Shown here piece after piece: positions 28,504 to 38,837 of a stretch of 45,601 bases of DNA. The stretch spans positions 1 through 45,601 of the forward strand of contig JAPDJF010000030.1 of assembly GCA_029259185.1 (NCBI GenBank), given 5' to 3'. Within the stretch, counting starts at the first letter, position 1, and each line of letters begins with the position of its first letter. Below the pieces are notes generated by a model. That model worked only from the letters and a program-made list of their open reading frames with translations. It did no database searches and was not told the origin of the DNA. This stretch comes from Hadesarchaea archaeon (GTDB lineage Archaea > Hadarchaeota > Hadarchaeia > Hadarchaeales > WYZ-LMO6). Both the position numbers and the translations under genes were made by a program.

Positions 28504-29629
28504 GCTTGGGAACCCCCACCAACATTCCTTTTATTTCACCGGGCTCGACTCCATCGGCCTTCAATCTCACTATCGTGCGCAGGTTCCTCACCTCCATCTC
28601 TTTGCAGTAAAAGTAGCTCACGATCGGCGCCAAGCTGAAGAACTTCGCTAACGAAAGCCACTTGCACAGCTTCAAGTGATTCTCTTCGAGCGTCCTTTCG
28701 AGCTCGAAGAGCGATCCCGTGCTCTCTACCTTTGGAAGGACCTCCAGCAACGCACGGCCATAGGGGACGTGAGATATCACTTCTAGAGCTGAGCGGAGGT
28801 CTTCTGAGGTTATCATGGATCGGAGCATCGCCTCCGTTAGCATGTGGGATGGTCTAACTATCAACTCCTCGATTTCTTCGGGTGGTCTGCCCGCCATTTT
28901 CATCCGGGCTATCGTCTTGATGTTGACGGCATCTATCTCATAACCCACCATCTCCCGGAGGACCTCCCGCTGAGGTTTCTTGCTCAGAACCTCCCGCCAC
29001 AGGGTTGAGTAGTAATGCTTGTCTAGAGCGAAGAGGATCCGCTGGAGACCAGCTTTTTCGTATTCACTCATCACCTCCGAAAGCACCTGGTAGTACTCAC
29101 TTCCTTTCAGGTACTCGAGCAACACCTCCAAGCTCTCGGCCCTAGCGAGCAGCTCCAATCTCTCTCTGGGAGTCGTGGGAGAGGGCTGGAGACGCTCCAC
29201 CACTTTCTCGAAGGGCAGCCTTTCCTCAATAGAGGTGATCAATATTTTGAGATTCAGTAAGTCTACCCTCCCGATGAGCTTCTCGATGACCTCCTTCCTT
29301 TCCTCAGGCACCATTTGGAGGAGCTCCACATAGTGTGAATTCGCATTTTCCCTCAGGGCTCTCTCGATCTGCACCACATCCACCCCGTCCTCCCTCGGTA
29401 TCCCCGCTAGGTATGGGCGGTATTCCGTGTTTTCTAGGAGGGAAAGAACGCTGGCCAAGTTCGGTGCATCGGCGAGTTCCATCAAGTTCTGCTCACGCAA
29501 GAGCCTCCCCTCCCACGCGCTGACGGCTGCATTGCCGTAAACGTAAGGCATCGTCCGCTTGGTATGCCAGATCACGGCCGTGAACAAACCTCCTATCAGG
29601 GATGTTATTAAGAGAGGGATCTCGATCAT
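28493..29629 (-). CDS. atpC: A-type ATP synthase subunit C
   Basis: Position in operon; YVYGNAAVSAWEGRLL...YEIDAVNIKTIARMK...KEMEVRNLRTIVRLKADGVEPGEIKGMLV. Confidence 0.94.
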   Translation of the reverse strand: MIEIPLLITSLIGGLFTAVIWHTKRTMPYVYGNAAVSAWEGRLLREQNLMELADAPNLASVLSLLENTEYRPYLAGIPREDGVDVVQIERALRENANSHYVELLQMVPEERKEVIEKLIGRVDLLNLKILITSIEERLPFEKVVERLQPSPTTPRERLELLARAESLEVLLEYLKGSEYYQVLSEVMSEYEKAGLQRILFALDKHYYSTLWREVLSKKPQREVLREMVGYEIDAVNIKTIARMKMAGRPPEEIEELIVRPSHMLTEAMLRSMITSEDLRSALEVISHVPYGRALLEVLPKVESTGSLFELERTLEENHLKLCKWLSLAKFFSLAPIVSYFYCKEMEVRNLRTIVRLKADGVEPGEIKGMLVGVPKLGA

Positions 29630-30240
29630 CTGAGCCCTTCGAACAGAATTTTGGCTACCTTAGTTCTGAGATCCTCAAAGTTTCTTTTCATCCTCCCCTC
29701 GAGAGTGTCGTCCACCTCGATTTTCCCGTCCGATGTGCTCACCCTCACCCCTCCCACCGTCTCTATCGGGTCTCCGAAGGAGATCCTTTTTCCGACCTTC
29801 CCGGCTATCTCATCCCTATACTTCTGGAGGAGTCTCAGATCCTTGGGGTTGGCCCTCACGATCACCTCATCGGCTCCTAACTTGTTGCATGCGTCGCACG
29901 CTATCCGCACCAAATCTTTCTCGTACACCTTCGACGATACGCGCTTTTTGAGTCTCTCCTCCACCTCTTTGAACACCCGATCGATCAGCTCCTCCCTCTT
30001 CTCGAGCAACATGTTTTTCGTTCTCATCCTTCCCTTGGCCAGGATCTCTTCGTACGCATACCTAGCCCGATCGCGGGCTTCGCTCACCTTCCTCTCAGCT
30101 TCCTGTTTCGAGATCCGCTTGGCCTCCTCCAAGATTCTACGGGCTTCCTGCTCAGCCTCTTCGATAATCCTGGAGGCCTCTCTCTTGGCCCCCTTCACAA
30201 TATCCTCAGCTATCAGTCTCGCGCCCTCTTGAGCCGGCAA
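29626..30240 (-). CDS. atpE: A-type ATP synthase subunit E
   Basis: Coiled-coil N-terminus and VIVRANPKDLRLLQKY...FGDPIETVGGVRVSTSDGKIEVDDTLEGRMKRNFEDLRTKVAKILF. Confidence 0.95.
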   Translation of the reverse strand: MPAQEGARLIAEDIVKGAKREASRIIEEAEQEARRILEEAKRISKQEAERKVSEARDRARYAYEEILAKGRMRTKNMLLEKREELIDRVFKEVEERLKKRVSSKVYEKDLVRIACDACNKLGADEVIVRANPKDLRLLQKYRDEIAGKVGKRISFGDPIETVGGVRVSTSDGKIEVDDTLEGRMKRNFEDLRTKVAKILFEGLR

Positions 30241-30250
30241 ACAGTCCCTC

Positions 30251-30730
30251 CTACAGGGCTCCAGTGAACGTCAGCATCAGGATAGTCCCCAGCAGACCCA
30301 AGATAGCGTACAGCTCCACCATTACCGTGTACATTATGGACGGTGCGAACACCTCCGGCCTCTTGGCGAAAGCCGCTATACCCGCGGCCGCCACCCTTCC
30401 CTGCGCGTATGATGTAAAGCCTTGGAGTATCGCTGGCAGTGCCGCACAGAGAACCGCCAGCCCCACTATTCCCTCCTTAACCGTTATTCCCCCTGCTCCT
30501 CCAGAAAGCGCTGAACCTACGAGGATCAAGAATCCCGCGACGAAGCCGTAGATACCTTGGGTACCCGGTAGCACCTCCATGACGAATGCCGTGTACGCCT
30601 TCTTTGGATCCTCGCTTGCCACCGCCGCAGCTGCAACCCCGGCCAGACCTACCCCGAGGGCTGACATTATCCCTGGGATGCCCATGCTGAGGCCTACCGC
30701 CAATGCTACCCATACTCCCTCCGCTACCAT
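30251..30730 (-). CDS. atpK: A-type ATP synthase rotor subunit K/c (two fused hairpins, 4 TM)
   Basis: MEVLPGTQGIYGFVAGFLI and YAQGRVAAAGIAAFAKRPEVFAPSIMYTVMVELYAILGLLG. Confidence 0.95.
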   Translation of the reverse strand: MVAEGVWVALAVGLSMGIPGIMSALGVGLAGVAAAAVASEDPKKAYTAFVMEVLPGTQGIYGFVAGFLILVGSALSGGAGGITVKEGIVGLAVLCAALPAILQGFTSYAQGRVAAAGIAAFAKRPEVFAPSIMYTVMVELYAILGLLGTILMLTFTGAL

Positions 30731-32748
30731 TTTCCGCCTCCTTTCCTTTTCGTGAACTTCCTTTTAACTTTAAAGGGTTCGAAACCGATCCCCCCTCCCT
30801 CGAAAAACTTGCTGAAAAACTCTACGAAATGCAAACGCATGGTGTGGATGAACGCTCCCAAGCTCTGGATGAATATGTTGAAGCAATGGGCTAGGAAGAG
30901 ACCGAAGACCAGGAGGGCCCCCAACGGGGCTGCGATGAAGATGGGCAACCCCGCTACCCCCCCGTACATCGAACCCACGATGTGGTTTATGGCAAAAGCT
31001 ATGACCCCTGTGGCCATTCCCAACGCCATCAGTCTGCTGTAAGAGGCGGCATCCGCCACCAGTCCTGTGAGACTGTATATCACCCCAATCGGTCCCCCGA
31101 TTTTCTCCCTCAGACCCTTCCCGGAGAGAGCCGCCCCCAACATCGCCAGTGCGAGTCCGAGATAGAAAATACCCCTTGACACGCTCACTACGAGCGGAGC
31201 TTGAACCGTGGGGATGAAAACCTCAAAAATGCCCATCTTGGGGAATCTGAAGTTTATTCCGAACTCCAAGAGTCCAACTCCCAATGCGCTGAACGTTAAA
31301 CCGAAGAATCCGATCGTTGTGAGGATTCGTGGCAAGTGCCCCAGTCCTAACTCTCTCCAGTCCCTCCGAAACACATCTTTGACCGCTCCCCCTAGACCAA
31401 ATCCCCACAGGATATGGAATATCCCCACGAACACCGCAAGCTTCAGGAAGGGTATGGGATTTTCGATGGGATCTATCCACACCGGACCAACCCCGAACCA
31501 TCCCCCAAGCATCGCCCCGATCGGTATCGTCGTAAGAGAACACGCCACCATCGCCTTCCGCAGGGATGGAGATAGCGCCTTAGCGAACCAGAGTCCAAAC
31601 CCCATGAAGGTGGCTAGGAGTAGTCCATACCCAGCATCGGTGAGACAAAACGCAAAGAACAGTGGAAAAGTTATGGAAATGAAGAGGGTGGGATCGACCT
31701 CATCGTATTTCGGTAAGCTGTACATCCGGGTGATGAACTCGAAGTCCTTGACGTAACGAGGGTTATCCAACTCTACCGGTGTCTCCTCCACTTCCGAGGG
31801 GCTAGGCTCCTCCACGCGAAGGATGTACCTCCCCCTCGTCACCCCGGCGATCGTTTTCTCCAGCCTCGACAGGTCCCTCTCAGGCACCCAGCCTTCTACC
31901 ACCACGGTGGCGTACGTGTAACCGAAGAGCCTTCCGCTCTCTACCCTCTCCCTGTGGATCTCAAGGAGTTCGAGAACGACGTTCAGCTCTCCGAGCCAAC
32001 GCTTGGCCAAAGCCCCCATCTTTTTAGAGAGGGACTTCTCCCCCCTCTCGAGCCTTTTCATCTCATCATCTATCGAGCTTAGTGCCTCAACCGGGAGCTG
32101 GGGAATTGGTGGGATCTCAAACGGCTCGACCCCGTACCTGTAGAAGAGGGGCATGAGCTTCCCCTGATCCTCCCGTTTGCACATCACCAAGAGGACCCTC
32201 TCCCGCCCTCTACCAAACGTGTGGATGAGCACCTTTCCCTCGAGCACGCGCTCAGCTTCCTCTGAGAAACCCTTCACCACATCCTCCGCCACCTTACCGG
32301 TGGCGACATGGACCCTCTCGGTGGGGCGCAAACGATCCAGCGAAAGCTGAAACTCCTTCAGCTCTTCGATGATCAAGCGCTGAATGCTGAGCTCCTCTCT
32401 TCTCTCATCTAACTCCTTTCTCTTCGCGCGGAGTTCGTTCACCTTGGGTTCGAGCTCTTCAATCAACCTCTTGGCCTTCCGCCGAAGGAGTAGGGGGCTC
32501 ATCTCAACCTCCACGGGTTTGAACTTCCCAGCCCCCAGAAACCCTTGGATGTTCCTTAACTTCGTGATGAGAGAGGAGAGTTCGAGCAACTCCTCTCCCG
32601 CCGTCTTCCTCGAAACCCTAGCATCCGAGACTTCGCGTAGCTGGGTGAGACCAAGTTCATGCAACTCGGAAACAAGCCTATCCTGCATCCGTTGCAAAAA
32701 GACGACCCTGAACTTCTTCATTCTCATCGTTTTAAGCAAAAAGCTCAC
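30724..32748 (-). CDS. atpI: A-type ATP synthase subunit I (a)
   Basis: 674 aa, N-terminal cytosolic coiled coil and C-terminal TM domain with FALCLTDAGYGLLL-like segment (FAFCLTDAGYGLLLATFMG). Confidence 0.95.
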   Translation of the reverse strand: MSFLLKTMRMKKFRVVFLQRMQDRLVSELHELGLTQLREVSDARVSRKTAGEELLELSSLITKLRNIQGFLGAGKFKPVEVEMSPLLLRRKAKRLIEELEPKVNELRAKRKELDERREELSIQRLIIEELKEFQLSLDRLRPTERVHVATGKVAEDVVKGFSEEAERVLEGKVLIHTFGRGRERVLLVMCKREDQGKLMPLFYRYGVEPFEIPPIPQLPVEALSSIDDEMKRLERGEKSLSKKMGALAKRWLGELNVVLELLEIHRERVESGRLFGYTYATVVVEGWVPERDLSRLEKTIAGVTRGRYILRVEEPSPSEVEETPVELDNPRYVKDFEFITRMYSLPKYDEVDPTLFISITFPLFFAFCLTDAGYGLLLATFMGFGLWFAKALSPSLRKAMVACSLTTIPIGAMLGGWFGVGPVWIDPIENPIPFLKLAVFVGIFHILWGFGLGGAVKDVFRRDWRELGLGHLPRILTTIGFFGLTFSALGVGLLEFGINFRFPKMGIFEVFIPTVQAPLVVSVSRGIFYLGLALAMLGAALSGKGLREKIGGPIGVIYSLTGLVADAASYSRLMALGMATGVIAFAINHIVGSMYGGVAGLPIFIAAPLGALLVFGLFLAHCFNIFIQSLGAFIHTMRLHFVEFFSKFFEGGGIGFEPFKVKRKFTKRKGGGKW

Positions 32749-33077
32749 CGGAGGATGGTCTTGATCAAAAACTCAATTGCCTCTTCGGATTTCTCTTCGG
32801 CCCTTTTCTCCATGAGCTTTATCTTCCTCTCTGCCTCCTTGACTATCCGTTGCACCTCGGCCTCTGCCTTGGCCCTCTCCTCCTCTATTCTAACCCTGGC
32901 CCTCTCATCCGCCTCCCCCCTCTTCTCTTCCCTTAGACTCTCAGCATCCCTCCTAGCTTTTTCCAGGATCGTTGAGGCCCTCGTCCTAGCCTCTTCGATT
33001 ATTTTTTTCGCCTCATCCTCGGCGATCAGTATCGTTTGAATTCGCTCCTCTATCCCCTCTGATCCCATCCAAGTCAC
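32745..33077 (-). CDS. atpH: A-type ATP synthase subunit H (peripheral stalk)
   Basis: 110 aa charged coiled coil; first gene of the unit. Confidence 0.88.
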   Translation of the reverse strand: MTWMGSEGIEERIQTILIAEDEAKKIIEEARTRASTILEKARRDAESLREEKRGEADERARVRIEEERAKAEAEVQRIVKEAERKIKLMEKRAEEKSEEAIEFLIKTILR

Positions 33078-33114
33078 TTATCTAGAACCTTTATTAAAAA
33101 AGATTTTATAAAGA

Positions 33115-34899
33115 ATGAGGCGGAAGATGGGAAAAATCATACGCATCACCGGACCCGCGATCATCGCCGATGGGATGAGGGGCTCGGAAATGTACGAGCT
33201 CGTGCGGGTCGGGGAAGAGGGATTGATGGGCGAGATCATAGGGCTGAAGGGGGATCAAGCCATTATCCAAGTGTATGAGGAAACCTCTGGAATAAAACCT
33301 GGAGAGAAGGTCGAGGGAACTGGAAGACCCCTCTCCGTGGAGTTGGGACCTGGACTAATAGGATCGATCTACGATGGAACCCAGCGCCCCCTGACGGTCA
33401 TCAGATCGAAGGTAGGAGATATGATAAAGAGGGGGGTTTTCGCCCAAGCTTTGGATCGGAGTAAGAAGTGGAAGTTCGTCCCAAGGGTCGAAAAGGGAAA
33501 GGAGGTAGTCGAAGGGGATATTCTTGGAACCGTGCGGGAGACCAAAGTGGTTGAACACAGGATCCTGGTGCCACCCGGTATACGGGGGAAGGTCGCGGAT
33601 ATATCGGAGGGATCCTTCACCGTAGACGAACCGGTCGTCACCCTAGAAACGGATGGACAGAAGAGAAGTCTCTCCCTCATGCAAGTGTGGCCGGTTCGGA
33701 GGGCTAGACCGATCAAGAAGAAACTCGATCCCTCCCAGCCGCTCATCTCGGGCCAAAGAGTCATAGATTCATTCTTCCCTGTAGCCAAGGGGGGAACCGC
33801 CGCCATCCCCGGTGGATTCGGAACTGGAAAAACGGTGATGCTCCATCAGCTCGCGAAGTGGACCGACGCGGACATCGTGGTCTACATCGGGTGCGGTGAG
33901 AGGGGAAACGAGATGTGCGATGTCCTCGTCCACTTCCCTGAACTCAAGGATCCACGTACGGGTGAGTCTATAATGAAGAGAACAGTCCTGATAGCCAACA
34001 CCTCTAACATGCCGGTTGCGGCGAGGGAGGCTGGAGTGTACTCAGGGATTACCATCGCCGAGTACTTCAGGGACATGGGGTACGATGTCGCCCTCATGGC
34101 CGATTCAACCTCGAGGTGGGCCGAAGCCATGAGGGAGATTTCGGGGAGGTTGGAGGAGATGCCAGGTGAAGAAGGATTTCCCGCTTACCTCGCCTCAAGA
34201 CTCGCTGAGTTTTACGAGCGGGCCGGATACGTGCAGACACTGGGGAGCGATGAGCGTTATGGCTCGGTCACGGTCTTGGGCGCGGTTTCTCCTCCTGGAG
34301 GGGACTTCTACGAACCCGTGACCCAGAACACCCTTCGGATAGTGAAAGTATTTTGGGCTCTCGATACCGGACTCGCGGATCGCCGCCACTTCCCTGCCAT
34401 CCATTGGTTGAACAGTTATTCCCTCTACCTCGACGCGGTGGAAGGATGGTGGAAGGAGAACTTTGGAGAAAATTGGAAAGCGTTTAGGAATGAGGCGGTG
34501 GGGATGCTTCAACAGGAGGCCGAGCTCGAGGAGATAGTGAAGCTCGTCGGACCAGATGCCCTCCCCGAACCCGAGAAAGCCGTGCTGGAAGCGGCGAGGA
34601 TGATGAGGGAAGACTTTCTACAACAGTTCGCTTTTCACGAGGTGGATACTTACTGCCCCGCCAAAAAGCAGCTGAACATGCTCAAGCTCGTCCTGAAGTT
34701 CTATAGAAAAGCCGTCGAAGCCGCCAAAGCGGGAGTCCCCGTAAGTGAGATTGGGAAGATACCTGTGAAGGAGAAGATAGCCAACATGAAGCGCATGCCC
34801 GAAGAAGAGTTCGAGCGGGAATATCCCAGAATGGAGAAGGAACTCGATGAGCAGTTCGCGTCCTTGCTCGAGAAGATAAAGGCTGAGGTGAGCGCTTGA
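33115..34899 (+). CDS. atpA: A-type ATP synthase subunit A
   Basis: [83 protein letters not shown]. Confidence 0.98.
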   Translation: MRRKMGKIIRITGPAIIADGMRGSEMYELVRVGEEGLMGEIIGLKGDQAIIQVYEETSGIKPGEKVEGTGRPLSVELGPGLIGSIYDGTQRPLTVIRSKVGDMIKRGVFAQALDRSKKWKFVPRVEKGKEVVEGDILGTVRETKVVEHRILVPPGIRGKVADISEGSFTVDEPVVTLETDGQKRSLSLMQVWPVRRARPIKKKLDPSQPLISGQRVIDSFFPVAKGGTAAIPGGFGTGKTVMLHQLAKWTDADIVVYIGCGERGNEMCDVLVHFPELKDPRTGESIMKRTVLIANTSNMPVAAREAGVYSGITIAEYFRDMGYDVALMADSTSRWAEAMREISGRLEEMPGEEGFPAYLASRLAEFYERAGYVQTLGSDERYGSVTVLGAVSPPGGDFYEPVTQNTLRIVKVFWALDTGLADRRHFPAIHWLNSYSLYLDAVEGWWKENFGENWKAFRNEAVGMLQQEAELEEIVKLVGPDALPEPEKAVLEAARMMREDFLQQFAFHEVDTYCPAKKQLNMLKLVLKFYRKAVEAAKAGVPVSEIGKIPVKEKIANMKRMPEEEFEREYPRMEKELDEQFASLLEKIKAEVSA

Positions 34900-36299
34900 A
34901 GAGCCGAGAATACCTGACGGTCGCCGAGGTCTCCGGACCCCTAATGGTGGTCGAGGGGGTGAAGGGTGTCGCCTACGGAGAAGTGGTGGAGATCGTGACG
35001 CCCGATGGTGAGCCCAAACGTGGGCAGGTCCTCGACGCTTACCAGGATCGTGCTATCGTCCAGGTATACGAGGGAACTGGTGGGATAGATACCTCGAAAA
35101 CGAGGGTGAGGTTCACGGGGGAGACCGTGAAGTTCGGGGTCGGGATGGAACTCGTGGGAAGGATATTCAACGGAAAGGGGGAACCGATCGACGGAGGACC
35201 AAAACCTATATTCGAGGACGTGTGGGATGTGCATGGGGCCCCGATCAATCCTGCGGCGAGAGAATACCCGAGTGAATTCATTCAAACCGGCATATCTGCC
35301 ATCGATGGGATGAACACGCTCGTCCGGGGACAGAAGCTCCCCATCTTCTCGGGAGCTGGGTTACCCCACAGCGAACTCGCGGCTCAGATAGCGAGACAAG
35401 CGAAAGTGTTGGGTGAGGAGGAGAGGTTCGGAGTGGTGTTCTGCGGGATGGGTATAACCCATGAAGAAGCTGCGTTCTTCATCAGAGACTTCGAGCGGAC
35501 GGGTGCTCTCGAGAGAGCCATCCTCTTCCTAAACTTGGCCAACGATCCCGCGATCGAGCGCATCTTGACCCCGAGACTCGCACTGACCGCATCCGAATAT
35601 CTCGCCTTCGTCCAAGGGATGCACATTCTAACCATCCTGATAGACATGACGAATTATGCGGAGGCGCTCCGGGAGATCTCCGCGGCTAAGAACGAGGTTC
35701 CGGGGAGGAGAGGCTACCCCGGATACATGTACACAGACCTAGCGACGATCTACGAACGGGCGGGGAGGATAAAGGGTAAGAAGGGATCGGTTACCCAGAT
35801 GCCGATCCTGACGATGCCCGGAGACGACATCACCCACCCCGTTCCCGACCTCAGCGGGTACATCACAGAGGGTCAGCTCATTTTGGACAGGGAACTACAC
35901 CGGAAGGGGATCTACCCCCCGCTGAACGTGCTTCCCTCTCTCTCCAGGCTTATGAAAGATGGGATAGGACCTGGGCGAACGAGGGAGGATCACATGGAGC
36001 TTTCTAACCAGCTGTACGCGGCATACGCGGAGGGTAGGGATCTGAGGGCCCTCGTGGCGGTGGTGGGGGAAGAAGCCTTGACCGAGAGGGACAGAAACTA
36101 CCTCGACTTCGCCGACAAGTTCGAGCGCGAGTTCATAAACCAGGCGAGGGACGAAGACCGATCGATCGAACAAACGTTAGACCTCGGATGGGATTTGCTC
36201 AAAACCCTCCCGAGGCAAGAACTCAAACGCATAGACCCCAAACTCATAGAGAGATATATGGAACCCAAGAGCGCTCGGAACTCAACATCCTCATCATGA
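34896..36299 (+). CDS. atpB: A-type ATP synthase subunit B
   Basis: [64 protein letters not shown]. Confidence 0.98.
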   Translation: MKSREYLTVAEVSGPLMVVEGVKGVAYGEVVEIVTPDGEPKRGQVLDAYQDRAIVQVYEGTGGIDTSKTRVRFTGETVKFGVGMELVGRIFNGKGEPIDGGPKPIFEDVWDVHGAPINPAAREYPSEFIQTGISAIDGMNTLVRGQKLPIFSGAGLPHSELAAQIARQAKVLGEEERFGVVFCGMGITHEEAAFFIRDFERTGALERAILFLNLANDPAIERILTPRLALTASEYLAFVQGMHILTILIDMTNYAEALREISAAKNEVPGRRGYPGYMYTDLATIYERAGRIKGKKGSVTQMPILTMPGDDITHPVPDLSGYITEGQLILDRELHRKGIYPPLNVLPSLSRLMKDGIGPGRTREDHMELSNQLYAAYAEGRDLRALVAVVGEEALTERDRNYLDFADKFEREFINQARDEDRSIEQTLDLGWDLLKTLPRQELKRIDPKLIERYMEPKSARNSTSSS

Positions 36300-36412
36300 A
36301 GTCAGCTGTCTAATCCCTCATCGCGCATTTTCACTTAAACGTTTCTAAGCTTTTAAACCGATCCTCCCCGATTCTGCGGTAAGGTTAAATCTACCCATTT
36401 GGACTCTCTTGG

Positions 36413-38002
36413 ATGTTCGGTCTTAAGAATCGGAGAACTTCGAGAGGAGAAGACTGTGGAAAAACCGTGGTGCTCACCTCCTCGGCAATCGAGATGAGCG
36501 ACTTCAACCTCAATCCCTTCATCGCGTTTACAGGGGGATTTCCAAAGGTAGCACCGCTGAGGGTGCTAAGGAAGTACTTGTATCCCGTAACCCCAGACAA
36601 CGACGACGGGAGCGCACGCTTCGCCCCGTACGGGCTGAGAAAAATCGAGTCTTTACTCGTGGACGAGTTCGGGGAAGATCGTGTCGTGACCTGCACGCCA
36701 CACAACCTCCCCAAGTTCATTGGACGCGAGACCAAGGTGGTAGGGATCTCCACGATGGATCCGCTTGGCATGGGGTTCGTAAGCAGGACTTACACTTCCC
36801 TCGTGGGGCTGAGCGGTGAACCGATCGCGGCCGCTGAGTTCAGGCTGTTGATGAGACACCCCATTTGGAAAAGGTATCGTCCCAAGATTGTGGTCGGAGG
36901 GTCTGGTGCGTGGCAGATCGTGGAAATGGGGGTACAAGACCACTACGGGATAACCACGGTGGTGATCGGAGAAGGTGAGCACTCAATCCTCGAGGTGTTC
37001 AGAAAGGCCGTGAACGATGAGCCTTTACCCAAAATCATTCGCACGGAGAAGCCGAGGATGGAGGAAATCCCAACCATAAAGAATCCATCCCTCTTTGGAG
37101 TAGTGGAAATAACGAGGGGCTGTGGGAAGGGGTGCCAGTTCTGTTCTCCCACCATGCGAACCCGATACTCGTTCCCCCTCGAAAAGATAAAGAAGGAAGT
37201 CGAACTCAACGCCAAAGCTGGCTCCAGGATGATCATCCTCCAGACCGACGACGTTTTCCTCTACGAGTGCGGAGAGAGATTCACGCCTAACCGCGAAGCG
37301 ATCATCGAGTTAATAGAAACTATAAACCGCGTTCCCGGAGTCGAGTTCATCCAGCTGGCTCACGCCGCACTACCCCCGATCGCATACGACCCCCGGACCT
37401 TGGAAGAGATAGCACCCACACTCGTGGAGAAAAGCAGGTGGAGGTGCAGGGGGAAGAGGGTGGCCTCGATTGAGGTCGGTATCGAAACCGGAAGCGTCAG
37501 GTTGATCAAGCGATACATGCGGGGAAAACCTTTACCATACGAACCGGAGGACTGGCGTGAGGTGGTGGTGCAAGCGATCGGCATCCTCAACGATTGTGAT
37601 GTTTATCCGCTCGCAACCCTCGTCGTTGGGCTACCAGGTGAAAAGGAAGAGGATACGCTCATGACGATCGAACTCATCGACGAGTTGAAGGATGCCAAGC
37701 TCTTTTACGTCCCCCTCCTCTTCACGTCTGAAGAGGAGTGTTTGCTCAGCAACGCACGGCACGCGAATCTTCGCCATCTCACGGAGCTCCACTGGGAATT
37801 TTTCTCAACCTGCTGGGCGCACAACGTGAAGGTGTGGGCACCCGAAAACCACCGAAAGTTGGCCATAGGATCCATGCTCATGTACATGCTCTACTACAGG
37901 TGGAGACATGGGAGCTGGGTGATCCGGCACTTGATGAAGCTTGCGGACTTCCCGAATTCCATCATCGGGAAGAACCTCTCCGAGGGCAATCGATTAAAAT
38001 AG
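36413..38002 (+). CDS. Radical SAM protein with probable N-terminal B12-binding-type domain
   Basis: EITRGCGKGCQFCSPTMRTRYSFPLEKIKKEVE (CxxxCxxC), ASIEVGIETGSVRLIKRYMRGK, N-terminal Rossmann-like region VVGISTMDPLGMGF...KIVVGGSGAW. Confidence 0.88.
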   Translation: MFGLKNRRTSRGEDCGKTVVLTSSAIEMSDFNLNPFIAFTGGFPKVAPLRVLRKYLYPVTPDNDDGSARFAPYGLRKIESLLVDEFGEDRVVTCTPHNLPKFIGRETKVVGISTMDPLGMGFVSRTYTSLVGLSGEPIAAAEFRLLMRHPIWKRYRPKIVVGGSGAWQIVEMGVQDHYGITTVVIGEGEHSILEVFRKAVNDEPLPKIIRTEKPRMEEIPTIKNPSLFGVVEITRGCGKGCQFCSPTMRTRYSFPLEKIKKEVELNAKAGSRMIILQTDDVFLYECGERFTPNREAIIELIETINRVPGVEFIQLAHAALPPIAYDPRTLEEIAPTLVEKSRWRCRGKRVASIEVGIETGSVRLIKRYMRGKPLPYEPEDWREVVVQAIGILNDCDVYPLATLVVGLPGEKEEDTLMTIELIDELKDAKLFYVPLLFTSEEECLLSNARHANLRHLTELHWEFFSTCWAHNVKVWAPENHRKLAIGSMLMYMLYYRWRHGSWVIRHLMKLADFPNSIIGKNLSEGNRLK

Positions 38003-38008
38003 GACAAA

Positions 38009-38665
38009 ATGAGTCGTGTTTTGATGAAACTCGTGATATTCGGACCTCCGGGAGCTGGAAAGGGAACCTATAGTGAGATGATATCCACTAGGTACGGGAT
38101 TCCCCACATAGCCACAGGGGATATCATCCGGGAAGAAATTCACAAGGGGACTGAACTCGGGAAGAGATTCAAGGAGTATGTGGGAAGGGGCACCCTGGTT
38201 CCCGATGAGGTGGTGATCGAGATCGTGAAGAAACGCATATCCCAACCCGACTGTGGAAGGGGCTTCATCCTAGACGGCTTTCCCCGTACCATTCCACAGG
38301 CGGAAGCACTAGACGAACTCACCAGCGTGGATTCGGTTATCAATCTCCAAGTGAGCGAGGAGATCATAGTCAAAAGGCTTTCAACGAGGAGGGTGTGCAA
38401 ACGGTGCGGGGCCATCTATAACCTCGTGAGTCTACCTCCAAAAAAGCCAGGAGTGTGTGACAAGTGCGAAGGAGAGCTCTACCAGAGGGAGGACGACAAA
38501 CCCGAGGTGATAAGAAGAAGGCTCAAGGAGTACGAAATTCAAACCAAACCACTTTTGGAATTTTACGAAAAGAAATCTGTGGTGAAGACGATCTCCCTCG
38601 AGAAGGAGGAGAGGATCGAAGTCGTTGCAGAAAAGATTTTCAAACTGATCGAAAGACCGATGTGA
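38009..38665 (+). CDS. adk: Adenylate kinase, bacterial-type with zinc LID
   Basis: MKLVIFGPPGAGKGTYSEMIS; FILDGFPRTIPQAEALD; LID CKRCGAIYNLVSLPPKKPGVCDKCEGELYQREDDKPEVIRRRLKEYE. Likely start at 38024. Confidence 0.96.
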   Translation: MSRVLMKLVIFGPPGAGKGTYSEMISTRYGIPHIATGDIIREEIHKGTELGKRFKEYVGRGTLVPDEVVIEIVKKRISQPDCGRGFILDGFPRTIPQAEALDELTSVDSVINLQVSEEIIVKRLSTRRVCKRCGAIYNLVSLPPKKPGVCDKCEGELYQREDDKPEVIRRRLKEYEIQTKPLLEFYEKKSVVKTISLEKEERIEVVAEKIFKLIERPM

Positions 38666-38746
38666 ATTGAAGCTGACCATCCGGAGCCCAAATCGATGGG
38701 TCCGCTCATCCTACAAGCAAATAAGGACTAGGAACTAAAAATCAGT

Positions 38747-38835
38747 GGGCCCGTAGTCTAGCCTGGATAGGACACTAGCCTGCGGGCAAAACCGGCAGAT
38801 AGCTAGTGGCTCGGGTTCGAATCCCGACGGGCCCG
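38747..38835 (+). tRNA. tRNA-Arg(GCG) with about 15-nt intron at the canonical 37/38 position
   Basis: GGGCCCG-TA-GTCTAGCCTGGATAGGAC-A-CTAGC-CTGCGG[GCAAAACCGGCAGAT]A-GCTAG-...TCGGGTTCGAATCCCGA-CGGGCCC-G. Confidence 0.9.
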
Positions 38836-38837
38836 CC

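Noticed and set aside
29651-30232. Long plus-strand ORFs opposite atpE and other ATPase genes
   Set aside because: Antisense to clearly conserved genes; Ser/Leu-rich mirror-frame artefacts of GC-biased codon usage.
38747-38835. Intron of tRNA-Arg as a novel finding by itself
   Set aside because: A 15-nt intron at position 37/38 is the canonical archaeal location and size class.
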